Assembly (NCBI GenBank): GCA_023428905.1
Contig: JAEYWP010000008.1
Coordinates: 62,001 to 126,000, forward strand
Source of the DNA: Verrucomicrobiota bacterium
GTDB lineage: Bacteria; Verrucomicrobiota; Verrucomicrobiia; Opitutales; Opitutaceae
DNA: 64,000 bases
Direction: 5' to 3'
Made by a program: the position numbers and the translations under genes
Notes under the pieces: generated by a model
Told to the model about the DNA's origin: nothing
Databases searched by the model: none
What the model saw: only the letters and a program-made list of their open reading frames with translations
In this document: positions 34,924 to 43,705 of the stretch, in pieces
Layout: the number at the start of each line of letters is the position of its first letter
Numbering within the stretch: position 1 is the stretch's first letter

Positions 34924-37900
34924 ATGAACCTCTCTTCGTTTTTCATCCAGCGCCCCATCTTTGCCGGGGTGCTCTCCCTCCTCACCTTCCTGGTGGGAGC
35001 GATCGCCCTCTTTCAACTGCCCGTTGCGCAGTACCCGGAGGTCGTTCCGCCCACCGTGGTGGTGCGCGCCAGCTATCCGGGAGCCAACCCGCAGGTGATC
35101 GCCGACACCGTGGCTGCACCGCTGGAACAGGCGATCAATGGAGTGGAGAATTCCCTCTACACCTTCTCGCAGAGCACGGCGGATGGCGTCCTCACCCTGA
35201 CCGTCACCTTCCGGATTGGGGCGGACCTTGATACCGCCCAGGTGCAGGTGCAGAACCGCGTTGCCCAGGCGTTGCCGAAACTGCCGGAAGAGGTACGCCG
35301 CCTCGGCGTCACCACCGTGAAATCCTCGCCCGACCTCACCATGGTGGTGCATCTCACGTCTCCAGACAATCGCTACGACGACGTCTACGTCCGCAACTAC
35401 GCAACCCTGCAGGTGCGCGATGTTCTCGCCCGCCTCCCGGGGGTGGGCCAGGTGCAGGTCTTCGGCTCGGGCGACTATTCGATGCGGGTCTGGCTCGACC
35501 CGCACAAGCTGGCGGCACGCGACCTCACCGCCAGCGACGTGATTGGTGCCATCCGCGAGCAGAACATCCAGGTGGCGGCGGGCACGATCGGCGCACAGCC
35601 GGTCTCCGCTGCGAGCGCGACGCAGCTGTTGATCAACACCCAGGGGCGGCTGCTCGACGAGGAGGAGTTCGGCGGGATCGTGGTCAAGACCGGGGCGGAG
35701 CGGCGCGATGCGCGGGTCCTCCTGCGCGATGTCGCCCGGATCGAAATTGGCGCCAATGACTACGCCCTGCGCTCGCTGCTCAACAACCGCACCGCCGTCG
35801 CCCTGCCGATCTTCCAGCTCCCGGGTAGCAACGCCATCGCGATTTCGGACGCGGTGCGCGCCACCATGGCGGACCTAAAGCGGACGTTCCCGGAAGGCCT
35901 CGACTACAGCATCGTGTATGATCCGACGGTCTTCGTGCGCAGCTCGATCGTCTCGGTCGTGAAGACACTGCTCGAGGCCGTGCTGCTGGTGGTCGTAGTG
36001 GTGGTGCTTTTCCTCCAAACCTGGCGGGCCTCGATCATCCCACTGGCCGCCGTGCCCGTTTCCCTCGTCGGCACGTTCGCGGCCATGCACGCGCTCGGTT
36101 TCTCGATCAACGCCCTCTCGCTCTTCGGCCTCGTGCTGGCGATCGGCATCGTGGTCGACGACGCAATCGTGGTGGTGGAGAACGTGGAGCGAAACATCGC
36201 CCTCGGTCTCAAGCCGATGGAGGCGACCCGGCGGGCGATGCAGGAAGTGACCGGGCCCATCATCGCCACCGCCCTCGTGCTGACGGCGGTGTTTGTGCCG
36301 ACTGCCTTCGTGCCGGGCCTCACCGGGCGTTTCTACCAGCAGTTCGCCATCACCATTGCGATCTCCACCCTGATCTCCGCCTTCAACTCACTCACCCTTT
36401 CCCCGGCGTTGAGTGCCCTGCTGCTGCGCGATCACCATGCGCCAAAGGACCGGGTCTCCCGCTTCCTGGACCGCAGCCTCGGCTGGCTCTTCCGGCCCTT
36501 CAACCGGTTCTTCGCCTGGGCGTCTGACAAATATTCAGCCGGTGTGGCCAGGCTCGTCCGCCGGACCGCGATCGCGCTGGTCGTCTATGTTGGCCTGGTG
36601 GGGCTCTCGGGCGTGCTCTTCCAACGCACCCCGGCGGGTTTCGTCCCGGTGCAGGACAAGCAGTACCTCATCGCCTTCGCCCAGCTTCCGGACGGCGCCT
36701 CGCTCGAACGCACGGACGAGGTGATCCGAAAGATGGGTGAGATCGCCCTGGCGCATCCCGGCACCGCCGATGCGATCGCCTTTCCCGGGCTCTCGATCAA
36801 CGGCTTCACCAACTCGCCCAACTCCGGCATCGTTTTTGTGGCGCTGAAGGACTTCGACCAACGCACGAAACCCGAGCTCTCCGGCACGGCGATGGCGGCG
36901 CAGTTGCAGGAACAGTTCGGCTCCATTCAGGAGGCGTTTGTCGCCATCTTCCCCCCTCCCCCGGTGAACGGCCTGGGCACCACGGGTGGGTTCAAGCTGT
37001 ACGTGCAGGACCGCGCCGGCCTGGGTAGCGACGCCCTATACGCCGCGACCCAGGAGTTAATTGCGAAGGCGAGCCAGCGTCCTGAACTGGCCGGGCTTTT
37101 CACCAGCTACACGGTCAATGTGCCGCAGCTATTCGCCGACGTGGACCGAGCCAAGGCGAAGGCCCAGGGCGTCAGCCTCGGAAGCCTTTTCGAGACCATG
37201 CAGGCCAATCTCGGCTCGGTGTACGTGAACGACTTCAATCGTTTCGGGCGCACCTACCAGGTGGTGGTCCAGGCCGATGCGGCCTTCCGCGACGAGGCGG
37301 CGGACATCGGACTGCTCCGCACCCGCAACGCCCGGGGAGAGATGATCCCGCTGTCGACCCTGGTGTCGGTGCGCGACGCCTACGGCCCTGACCGGGTGAT
37401 GCGCTACAATGGTTATCCTGCATCGGATCTCTCCGGCGTCCCGGCGCCGGGCTACAGCTCGGGCCAGGCGGAACAGGCGATCGCCGAGGTCGCGGCCGAG
37501 GTGCTTCCGCCGGGCCTGGTCATGGAATGGACGGAGCTCACCTACCAAAAGAACCTCGCCGGCACGACAGGCTACCTCGTGTTTCCGCTCGCCGTGCTGC
37601 TCGTCTTCATGGTGCTGGCGGCCCAGTACGAGAGCTTCAAACTGCCCTTCGCCATCCTCCTGATCGTTCCCCTCACCCTCCTGTCCGCCTTTGTGGGTGT
37701 GTGGCTCACCGGCGGCGATAATAACATCTTCACCCAGATCGGCCTGGTGGTGCTGGTGGGATTGGCGGCCAAGAACGCCATCCTGATCGTGGAGTTTGCA
37801 CACAAGAAGCAGGAGGAGGAGGGACTGGGCGCCTTTGACGCCGCGATCGAGGCGGCACGGCTCCGTCTCCGGCCGATCTTGATGACCAGCATTGCCTTCA

Positions 37901-38097
37901 TCGCGGGCGTATACCCGCTGGTGGCCGCCAGCGGCGCAGGCGCCGAAATGCGCCAGGCCATGGGGGTGGCGGTGTTCTCCGGGATGATTGGAGTGACGGT
38001 CTTCGGCCTCTTCCTCACCCCCGTGTTTTACGTCATGCTGCAGCGCAGGCGCCAACCGCGCACCGCGCCGGTGGCCGCGGTGCAGCTTGAGGCGTAG
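34924..38097 (+). CDS. RND multidrug efflux permease (AcrB/MexB type)
   Basis: This 1057-residue proton-driven pump has the full hydrophobe/amphiphile-exporter layout. The start is FFIQRPIFAGVLSLLTFLVG, followed by the porter domain (PVAQYPEVVPPTVVVRASYPG), twelve membrane helices in two repeats and two large periplasmic loops. Proton-relay residues are present: Asp412-Asp413 in helix 4 (GIVVDDAIVVVEN) and Lys950 in helix 10 (AAKNAILIVEFA). It exports hydrophobic or amphiphilic toxins together with the adaptor encoded just upstream. No outer-membrane channel gene follows. Confidence 0.96.
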   Translation: MNLSSFFIQRPIFAGVLSLLTFLVGAIALFQLPVAQYPEVVPPTVVVRASYPGANPQVIADTVAAPLEQAINGVENSLYTFSQSTADGVLTLTVTFRIGADLDTAQVQVQNRVAQALPKLPEEVRRLGVTTVKSSPDLTMVVHLTSPDNRYDDVYVRNYATLQVRDVLARLPGVGQVQVFGSGDYSMRVWLDPHKLAARDLTASDVIGAIREQNIQVAAGTIGAQPVSAASATQLLINTQGRLLDEEEFGGIVVKTGAERRDARVLLRDVARIEIGANDYALRSLLNNRTAVALPIFQLPGSNAIAISDAVRATMADLKRTFPEGLDYSIVYDPTVFVRSSIVSVVKTLLEAVLLVVVVVVLFLQTWRASIIPLAAVPVSLVGTFAAMHALGFSINALSLFGLVLAIGIVVDDAIVVVENVERNIALGLKPMEATRRAMQEVTGPIIATALVLTAVFVPTAFVPGLTGRFYQQFAITIAISTLISAFNSLTLSPALSALLLRDHHAPKDRVSRFLDRSLGWLFRPFNRFFAWASDKYSAGVARLVRRTAIALVVYVGLVGLSGVLFQRTPAGFVPVQDKQYLIAFAQLPDGASLERTDEVIRKMGEIALAHPGTADAIAFPGLSINGFTNSPNSGIVFVALKDFDQRTKPELSGTAMAAQLQEQFGSIQEAFVAIFPPPPVNGLGTTGGFKLYVQDRAGLGSDALYAATQELIAKASQRPELAGLFTSYTVNVPQLFADVDRAKAKAQGVSLGSLFETMQANLGSVYVNDFNRFGRTYQVVVQADAAFRDEAADIGLLRTRNARGEMIPLSTLVSVRDAYGPDRVMRYNGYPASDLSGVPAPGYSSGQAEQAIAEVAAEVLPPGLVMEWTELTYQKNLAGTTGYLVFPLAVLLVFMVLAAQYESFKLPFAILLIVPLTLLSAFVGVWLTGGDNNIFTQIGLVVLVGLAAKNAILIVEFAHKKQEEEGLGAFDAAIEAARLRLRPILMTSIAFIAGVYPLVAASGAGAEMRQAMGVAVFSGMIGVTVFGLFLTPVFYVMLQRRRQPRTAPVAAVQLEA

Positions 38098-38109
38098 TGG
38101 ATTCCCGGC

Positions 38110-38135
38110 GACGACCGGGCGCAGGCCCGGTCGTC
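38110..38135. terminator. Hairpin between convergent RND permease and adenine deaminase genes
   Basis: GACGACCGGGC (38110-38120) and GCCCGGTCGTC (38125-38135) form a perfect 11-bp stem with a 4-base GCAG loop. No T-run follows on either strand. It likely marks or protects the 3' ends of both transcripts. Confidence 0.6.
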
Positions 38136-38151
38136 TCGCGAAGCCGTTTCA

Positions 38152-40002
38152 TCAGCGAGCCCGACCCTCAAACAGCGGGACCAGCGTCATCTGCGGGACC
38201 AGCACCAGGCCCTTGTCGGTGATGCGGATCTCCGGGATGACCGAGAGGGGGATGAGGTTAAAACCCATGTAGGGCAGCTTGAGGCCGAGGCTGTCCCAGG
38301 CTGCCTTCAGCGCCGTGGTTTCCCGAGCCACGCGCAGGGCACGTTTGTCGGACAGCAGCCCGGCGATGGGCAGCGCCACCTGTGCGAGGACGCGCCCGTC
38401 GCGCACCACGCAGACCCCACCCTTCAGTTTCTGCAGCGTCTTCAGGACCAGGGCGAGGTCGGCCTCGTTGCTGCCGGCCAGGATGAGATTGTGGGCGTCG
38501 TGCCCCACACTGCTCCCGACCGCGCCCTGGGTGAGGCCAAAGCCCTTGAGGAGGCCGTGGGCCACGCGTCCCGTGCCGCGGTGACGTTCCAGCACGGAAA
38601 CAAAACAAAGGTCATGCGCGGCGAGGGCTGCCTCCCACGGCTGCGCGGCCCGCAGCGGCACCCGCTCGTGCTTGAGCACGATGGCCTGTCCGGCAACCGC
38701 GATGACATTTGCCACCACATCCTTCTTCGGGACCGGCGGTACCAGTGCGGGCGGCCGCCGCGCCAGGCGGACCGACTTGTAAGCTGCGGCTGGATACCGG
38801 TAGGGGCGCGCCAGCGCCTTTTCCAGCAGCGGAGTGACACGCCCCTCCTCCACCACCAGGCGGCCGCCGTACCAGGTATTCCGGACCTTGAGACCGTCAT
38901 CCACCAGCACCAGGTCCGCGCGCCTGCCAGGTGCGATCCCGCCGATCTCCCCGTCCATCCCATAACGCAGGGCGGGATGAAGGGACCCGAAACTCCAGGC
39001 CGCTTCGCGGGTGACACCGGCGGCGACCGCCTGACGCACGACCCAATCCAGGCCGAAGCGAAAAAGATCATCCGCATCCCGATCATCGGTGCAGACACAA
39101 ACCCGCTTCGGGTTGGCCCCGAGTTCGGTCACCGCACGAATCGCCTGGGGCAGGCTGTGCCAGGGTGTGGTCGGTGGACCGCCCCTCAGGTAGACCCACA
39201 TGCCTGCCTCGATAAAGTCATCCGCGATGTCGCGATCGATCGCCTCGTGGGTGTCGGTCACTCCACTGGCCGCGTAGGCGGCGACAAACTCCCGCCCGTA
39301 GATATGGCCGCAGACGGGCCGACCGCGGCGGAGAGCCTCCGCCAGGATGGCATGGCTGCGGGGGTCCCCCTGCGTCACCTGGACAAAATCCATCTTCTCC
39401 CCCAGAGCCACCGCCTCGGGCCAGCGGTCGAAAAGGCGGCCAATGCGCGCCGGTGTCAGGTCGCCGCCGGCACTTTCAAACTCCGGGCCGGTGGCGGGGA
39501 CGGTGCTGGGCACGGTGAGGAAAATCGACAGCGGCGCGCGGCGGGCGTCCTCCAGCATCCACTCCACCCCACGTTCGCCAAACACGTTTCCAATCTCGTG
39601 GCTGTCGCAGAAGATCGTGGTGGTCCCATTGAGCAGCGCTCCCTCCGCGTAGGCGCAGGCCGTCATCATGCTGCTCTCGATGTGGACGTGCGGATCGACC
39701 AGGCCAGGTGCAAGCAGGCCGCCCTGGAGGTCATAACGTGCCGCACGTTTCCACCCCAGCCCGGCGCAGGTCCCGGAAGGTTTGATGGCGGCGACGCGGC
39801 CGGAGTGTATCCACACCTCGCGGTTCGGCAGAATACGTTCGGAATAGGTCGAAAGGATACGCGCACCGGTCAGGACCAGCTCGGGCGCGGTCCGACCGGC
39901 GGCCACCGCCGCGAGCGTGCGGGTGAGGGCGTGAAGGGGCGGGACGGAAAATCGCGTCAGGGCGGTGGTTTTGGGTGACCGGCGGGGGGCGGTTTTCGGC
40001 AT
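38152..40002 (-). CDS. ade: Adenine deaminase
   Basis: This 616-residue cytoplasmic metal enzyme deaminates adenine to hypoxanthine. The amidohydrolase barrel shows the HxH pair in PGLVDPHVHIESSMMT (His105, His107), FCDSHEIGNVFG (His135-Glu136), VCGHIYG, and TDTHEAID, with CVCTDDRDADDL supplying the last aspartates. The C-terminal AdeC domain (about residues 430-600) includes RHRGTGRVAHGLLKGFGL and VGHDAHNLI. The start at 40002 has AGGAGAGAGG just upstream. It is divergent from a five-gene operon of nitrogen-ring hydrolases across a 126-base gap with a palindrome. Some AdeC relatives act on other aminopurines, so substrate range is open. Confidence 0.92.
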   Translation of the reverse strand: MPKTAPRRSPKTTALTRFSVPPLHALTRTLAAVAAGRTAPELVLTGARILSTYSERILPNREVWIHSGRVAAIKPSGTCAGLGWKRAARYDLQGGLLAPGLVDPHVHIESSMMTACAYAEGALLNGTTTIFCDSHEIGNVFGERGVEWMLEDARRAPLSIFLTVPSTVPATGPEFESAGGDLTPARIGRLFDRWPEAVALGEKMDFVQVTQGDPRSHAILAEALRRGRPVCGHIYGREFVAAYAASGVTDTHEAIDRDIADDFIEAGMWVYLRGGPPTTPWHSLPQAIRAVTELGANPKRVCVCTDDRDADDLFRFGLDWVVRQAVAAGVTREAAWSFGSLHPALRYGMDGEIGGIAPGRRADLVLVDDGLKVRNTWYGGRLVVEEGRVTPLLEKALARPYRYPAAAYKSVRLARRPPALVPPVPKKDVVANVIAVAGQAIVLKHERVPLRAAQPWEAALAAHDLCFVSVLERHRGTGRVAHGLLKGFGLTQGAVGSSVGHDAHNLILAGSNEADLALVLKTLQKLKGGVCVVRDGRVLAQVALPIAGLLSDKRALRVARETTALKAAWDSLGLKLPYMGFNLIPLSVIPEIRITDKGLVLVPQMTLVPLFEGRAR

Positions 40003-40029
40003 AGCCTCTCTCCTAGCAGGTCGCGTGCG

Positions 40030-40045
40030 CGCAACCAAGGTTGCG
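40030..40045. promoter_or_regulatory. Candidate operator between ade and the DUF3891 operon
   Basis: CGCAACC-AA-GGTTGCG is a 7-bp perfect inverted repeat 27 bases upstream of the ade ATG and 83 bases upstream of the divergent ATG. Its size and position suit a dimeric repressor that controls both operons. No regulator gene is in the cluster. Confidence 0.45.
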
Positions 40046-40128
40046 GAGGAGTGGTGCCCAGCGGACACCCAAGGTGGTCACCGAGGCCGCGGCGTGGCGT
40101 GGCATATCCGATGCTCGGAGGGACCGTT

Positions 40129-40947
40129 ATGATCAGGATTGAACGGGCTGACGGATGGACGCTGGTGGAGCATCGGGATCATGCGCGGCTTGCCGGTCAG
40201 TTTGCCGAGCAGTGGCTGCACCCTGACTTCCTCACGCCCGAGCCCCGCGGCGGCGTGCTGACGGCCGTGAGCCGGCACGACGATGCCTGGGCGGTGCGGG
40301 ACGCGTCGCCCTGCCTCACGAAGCAAGGCCTGCCCAGCGCCTTTTCCCGCGAGCTTGTCGGGAAGTATTCCGCTTTTGAGGAAATTGATTTTCTGGAGTA
40401 CATCGCAGTCCGCGCTGCCGCCACCGAGGCGGTGGCCGAAGACGACCCGCTCGCCGCCATCGCCATCTCGATGCATACCGTCAACCTGCTCACCGAACAG
40501 GCCGATCTCGACACCCTCGCGCCGGAGCACCGTCCGGTGCATGCCCGCTTTGTCGCCGGCCAGCGGGAACGGCAGTGCGAACTGGCGGGGCTGCACCTGG
40601 CGCGCGGCGGCGACCCGCGGCATATCACACCGCAGGCCCTCCGGCATGCCTTCGAGTTCTTGCAGGCCTGCGACAGTCTCTCCCTTCTCACCTGTGTGGA
40701 TTTTCCCACTGACGCCAACCTCCGGCACACCCATCCCCGCTCCAATGGCGAACGGGTGACGTTGCGCTGCAGCCCCCTCGGTGAGCGCACCTTCCGCGTC
40801 GCGCCCTATCCTTTCGTCGACGACGAGCTTTCCTTCACCGTGCCGTCCCGGCACGTGCAAAAGGGAAGCTGGCGGGATCTGGATACATTCCGGGCCGCTT
40901 ACCAGCACGCACCGGTGGAGCCGCTGCGCGTGCGCCTGGTGCGCTGA
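40129..40947 (+). CDS. DUF3891 family protein, function unknown
   Basis: This 272-residue soluble protein lacks a signal or membrane segment. I recognise the DUF3891 pattern: WTLVEHRDHARLAGQFAEQW near the N-terminus, SRHDDAWAV, and a later run ISMHTVNLLTE with FLQACDSLSLLTC. Paired histidines and aspartates (EHRDH, RHDD, ISMH, QACD) spread over four helices recall metal-dependent HD-type hydrolases, but this is my inference. Function is unknown. The ATG at 40129 has GGAGG 8 bases upstream, the best ribosome-binding site of the cluster. It heads a five-gene plus-strand operon of hydrolases and may process an intermediate of that pathway. Confidence 0.8.
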   Translation: MIRIERADGWTLVEHRDHARLAGQFAEQWLHPDFLTPEPRGGVLTAVSRHDDAWAVRDASPCLTKQGLPSAFSRELVGKYSAFEEIDFLEYIAVRAAATEAVAEDDPLAAIAISMHTVNLLTEQADLDTLAPEHRPVHARFVAGQRERQCELAGLHLARGGDPRHITPQALRHAFEFLQACDSLSLLTCVDFPTDANLRHTHPRSNGERVTLRCSPLGERTFRVAPYPFVDDELSFTVPSRHVQKGSWRDLDTFRAAYQHAPVEPLRVRLVR

Positions 40948-40957
40948 GTTTACCTCC

Positions 40958-42214
40958 ATGGCTTCGCACAGCCTTTCCGACTGTATTGTCCTGCTGGGGC
41001 CGGACCTCGAGCCCTGGCGCTGCCGGCGTTTTAGCTGGAGTGGCGATCGCATCACAGAGATCGATCGCGTCGGACCGGTACAGGCGATTGAGGGAGGGGC
41101 CCTGGTCGTGATGCCAGGCCTGATCAACGCCCACACCCACGTGGGGGACGCGTGTTGGCCTGATGGCGCCACCGGTCTCACGCTCGAAGAGGGGTTTTTT
41201 CGTCCCGATGGGTTCAAATACCGCGAGCTGGCGAGGATCGATCCAAAGGAACAGCTCCGCCGGGTGACAGGGCATCTGCGCGCCATGGCGCGCTCGGGCA
41301 CGGTCCTGCATATCGATTTTCGCGAGCAGGGGCGCCCAGGCGCCGAGTTGCTTCGGGCCGCCTCGGAGCAGACGGGGGTCGATTCCGTCATTCTCTCGCA
41401 GTTCAACACCTCGCCGTTCTCCGAGGTCGAGCTCCAGCGCAACACGGCCACCCTGCCACCCGGAGCGGAGGCTGAGCTCTCCTCGCTGCTGGACGTGGCG
41501 GACGGTTTCAGTGAAAGCACGATGAACGACCTCACCGATGCGGCCTGGCGTCGTATCCGCGATGTCACGACGGAGCGCGGCCGCCTGCGTGCGATCCATT
41601 GCCTGGAGAACGAGGGCTATCGCGACGTGTCGCTGATGCGGACCGGGCGGGGTGACCTTGCCCGCGCCCTCGAGCTGCTCGATCCGCACCTTGTGATACA
41701 CCTGACGGTGGCGAACGAGCACGAAGCCCGGTCGCTGGCAGCGGCGCGCTGCCCGGCGGTTCTCAATCCCAGGGCGAACGCCAGCCTCGGGCTCCCCCTG
41801 CCCCCCGTGCGGCTCCTGCTCGACTCCGCCGTCACCCTCCTTCTCGGCACGGACAACGGACTGCTCAACAGTCCCAACCTTTTTTCCGAGCTAGATTTCA
41901 CCTACCGGCTGGCAAAGAGCCAGTATGGCGACGCGGTGCATCCCGACCCGCGCGACATCCTCCGCATGGCGACCTCCAACCTGCCCCGCACATTTGGCGA
42001 GGAGAGACAGGGCGTGCTCGAGACAGGCCGGCCCGCCACCTTTGTCATCCTCGACTTCACCCAGCCGCACCTTGCCTTCACCCGCCATCTCGTCGCCTCG
42101 GTGGTGACGCGCGTCACGCCGGCCGACATCCTCGCCACCCTCCGCCAGGGCCGCCTCCTGTATGTGGCCGACAATTACCGCACGAACCTGCCGCTGGAGT
42201 CGGCATCCCGATGA
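40958..42214 (+). CDS. Metal-dependent amidohydrolase (ATZ/TRZ/guanine-deaminase-like)
   Basis: This 418-residue enzyme of the amidohydrolase superfamily has metal ligands at their usual places: MPGLINAHTHVGD (His59, His61), RAIHCLEN (His214), VIHLTV (His248) and LLLGTDN (Asp299). This HxH/H/H/D set is typical of the mononuclear deaminases and hydrolases acting on nitrogen heterocycles. The order and the LGTDNGLLNSPNL block fit guanine deaminase, chlorohydrolase or similar. It starts 10 bases after the DUF3891 stop and overlaps the next gene (ATGATGA). The neighbours suggest hydrolysis of a purine-derived or imidazole ring. The exact substrate is unknown. Confidence 0.85.
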   Translation: MASHSLSDCIVLLGPDLEPWRCRRFSWSGDRITEIDRVGPVQAIEGGALVVMPGLINAHTHVGDACWPDGATGLTLEEGFFRPDGFKYRELARIDPKEQLRRVTGHLRAMARSGTVLHIDFREQGRPGAELLRAASEQTGVDSVILSQFNTSPFSEVELQRNTATLPPGAEAELSSLLDVADGFSESTMNDLTDAAWRRIRDVTTERGRLRAIHCLENEGYRDVSLMRTGRGDLARALELLDPHLVIHLTVANEHEARSLAAARCPAVLNPRANASLGLPLPPVRLLLDSAVTLLLGTDNGLLNSPNLFSELDFTYRLAKSQYGDAVHPDPRDILRMATSNLPRTFGEERQGVLETGRPATFVILDFTQPHLAFTRHLVASVVTRVTPADILATLRQGRLLYVADNYRTNLPLESASR

Positions 42215-43629
42215 TGAGGCCGACTGCCTGGCACGCCTGGACCTGGACGGACTTCGCAGCCCTGGAGGAGAAGCAACGCTGGGTGGTCATCGTGCCGCTC
42301 CACGGTTTCCGGGCGCAGGCGGATGGCACCCCGCTCGACGCGGAGGGACAGCGGCTGGCGGCCCTGACCGCGGCCAGCTTCGGGCCGGACGCAGCGGGGC
42401 GGGTCCTCGTCCTTCCGCCCGTTCACTTTGTGGCCGGCCCCTCCGACGCGTGCGCCTTTGGCGTCCCAGCCGACGTCGCGCTCGCGCAACTCGAGGAGCT
42501 CTGTCTCTCCGTTCGTGCGGCCGGTTTTTCGCGGGTGGTCTTCCTCAACGCCAGCCCGCACAACGAAGGGCTCTGCGATGCGGTGGCGCGCGACCTCCGT
42601 GTCGACCACGCCCTCCAGACCTTTTGCATTCACCTCAGTGCGCTCGGCCTTTCCGATGCCACTGAGACCGACCCGTGCGCTCTGGGAGAGGCAGCCCGTG
42701 CGCTGGGCGGACTGATCGAGGAAATCGCGGCAAGACCGGCGTTGCCCGACGACGGAGTTCCCGTACCGCCAACACCGCATTCCCGGGGCGCCGCGCGGAC
42801 CTTGCCCGACATCTCCACGGGAACGGCGACTATCGTGAGCTCGGCCGGCCTGGAACTCCTGAGTCGTGACTATCGCGACCGATACCTGCCGGCCTTTAGC
42901 CGCCACCAACTCGCCGCCTTGTCCGGAAAGGCCCACAGCGTCGTCGTCGTCACCACCGGCGCGATCGAGCAACACGGGCCGCATTTGCCGGTGGCGGTGG
43001 ATGCACGACTCGGGCAGGTCTGGCTCGAGCGTGCCCTGGGATGCCTGCCCGCCGACTTCCCCTGTTATGTCGCGCCCGCGTTGACCGTGGGGAAGAGCAA
43101 CGAACACACCGGCTTCCCCGGGACCCTCTCCCTCGGCCGGCGCACCTTCCATCAACTCCTGCGGGCGGTGGCGCGGCAGGTGGCCTCCTGGGGATTCACC
43201 CGTCTGGCCGTGCTCAACACCCATGGTGGCAACACGCCGGTGCTGTCGTACGTGCTTCCCGAACTGGAGCGTGAATTCGGCCTGCGGGTCGCGCGGCTTG
43301 TCCCTGACTTTGACTGCGATGTTTCGGAGCAGGAGCGCACCTACGGATTCCACGCCGGGGAGGTCGAGACCGCCTGGATGCTGGCGATCGCGCCGGGCTC
43401 GGTGCGGAGGGAGCAGGCCTGTGCCGCGTATCCGGCTTTTCTTGACGCGCCTGGTCAGCTGCGACCTGAAGCCGCCCCCGCCACCTTCGCCTGGGCCACT
43501 CGCGATCTTTCCCCGAGCGGGGTGATGGGCGACGCCACCCGCGCCACCCCGGAAAATGGCAGACGCTGGATCGAACGCGGAGCCGAGGCCTACGCGCGCG
43601 CGCTTCGGCAATTCCTGGAGGAACGATGA
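42211..43629 (+). CDS. Creatininase-family amidohydrolase with a second, degenerate N-terminal domain
   Basis: This protein has 472 residues where creatininases usually have about 240-260. The C-terminal half (about 215-472) is canonical: TTGAIEQHGPHLPVAVDARLG supplies Glu253, His255 and Asp264, NEHTGFPGTLSL follows, NTHGGN supplies His338, and GFHAGEVET supplies Glu384. These bind the two metal ions. The N-terminal half (about 1-195) repeats the same fold outline (VVIVPLHGF, VVFLNASPHNEG) but lacks the Glu and His ligands, so it looks like an inactive copy from duplication or fusion. Family members hydrolyse creatinine, formamides or cyclic amides. Its start overlaps the amidohydrolase stop. 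Confidence 0.83.
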   Translation: MMRPTAWHAWTWTDFAALEEKQRWVVIVPLHGFRAQADGTPLDAEGQRLAALTAASFGPDAAGRVLVLPPVHFVAGPSDACAFGVPADVALAQLEELCLSVRAAGFSRVVFLNASPHNEGLCDAVARDLRVDHALQTFCIHLSALGLSDATETDPCALGEAARALGGLIEEIAARPALPDDGVPVPPTPHSRGAARTLPDISTGTATIVSSAGLELLSRDYRDRYLPAFSRHQLAALSGKAHSVVVVTTGAIEQHGPHLPVAVDARLGQVWLERALGCLPADFPCYVAPALTVGKSNEHTGFPGTLSLGRRTFHQLLRAVARQVASWGFTRLAVLNTHGGNTPVLSYVLPELEREFGLRVARLVPDFDCDVSEQERTYGFHAGEVETAWMLAIAPGSVRREQACAAYPAFLDAPGQLRPEAAPATFAWATRDLSPSGVMGDATRATPENGRRWIERGAEAYARALRQFLEER

Positions 43630-43705
43630 CCTGGTCGTCGCCCCCGCACCCTCACTCACCTCAGGCAGGCCCCGGTCCGACCCGCCCACCCCTGCCCTCC
43701 TGACC

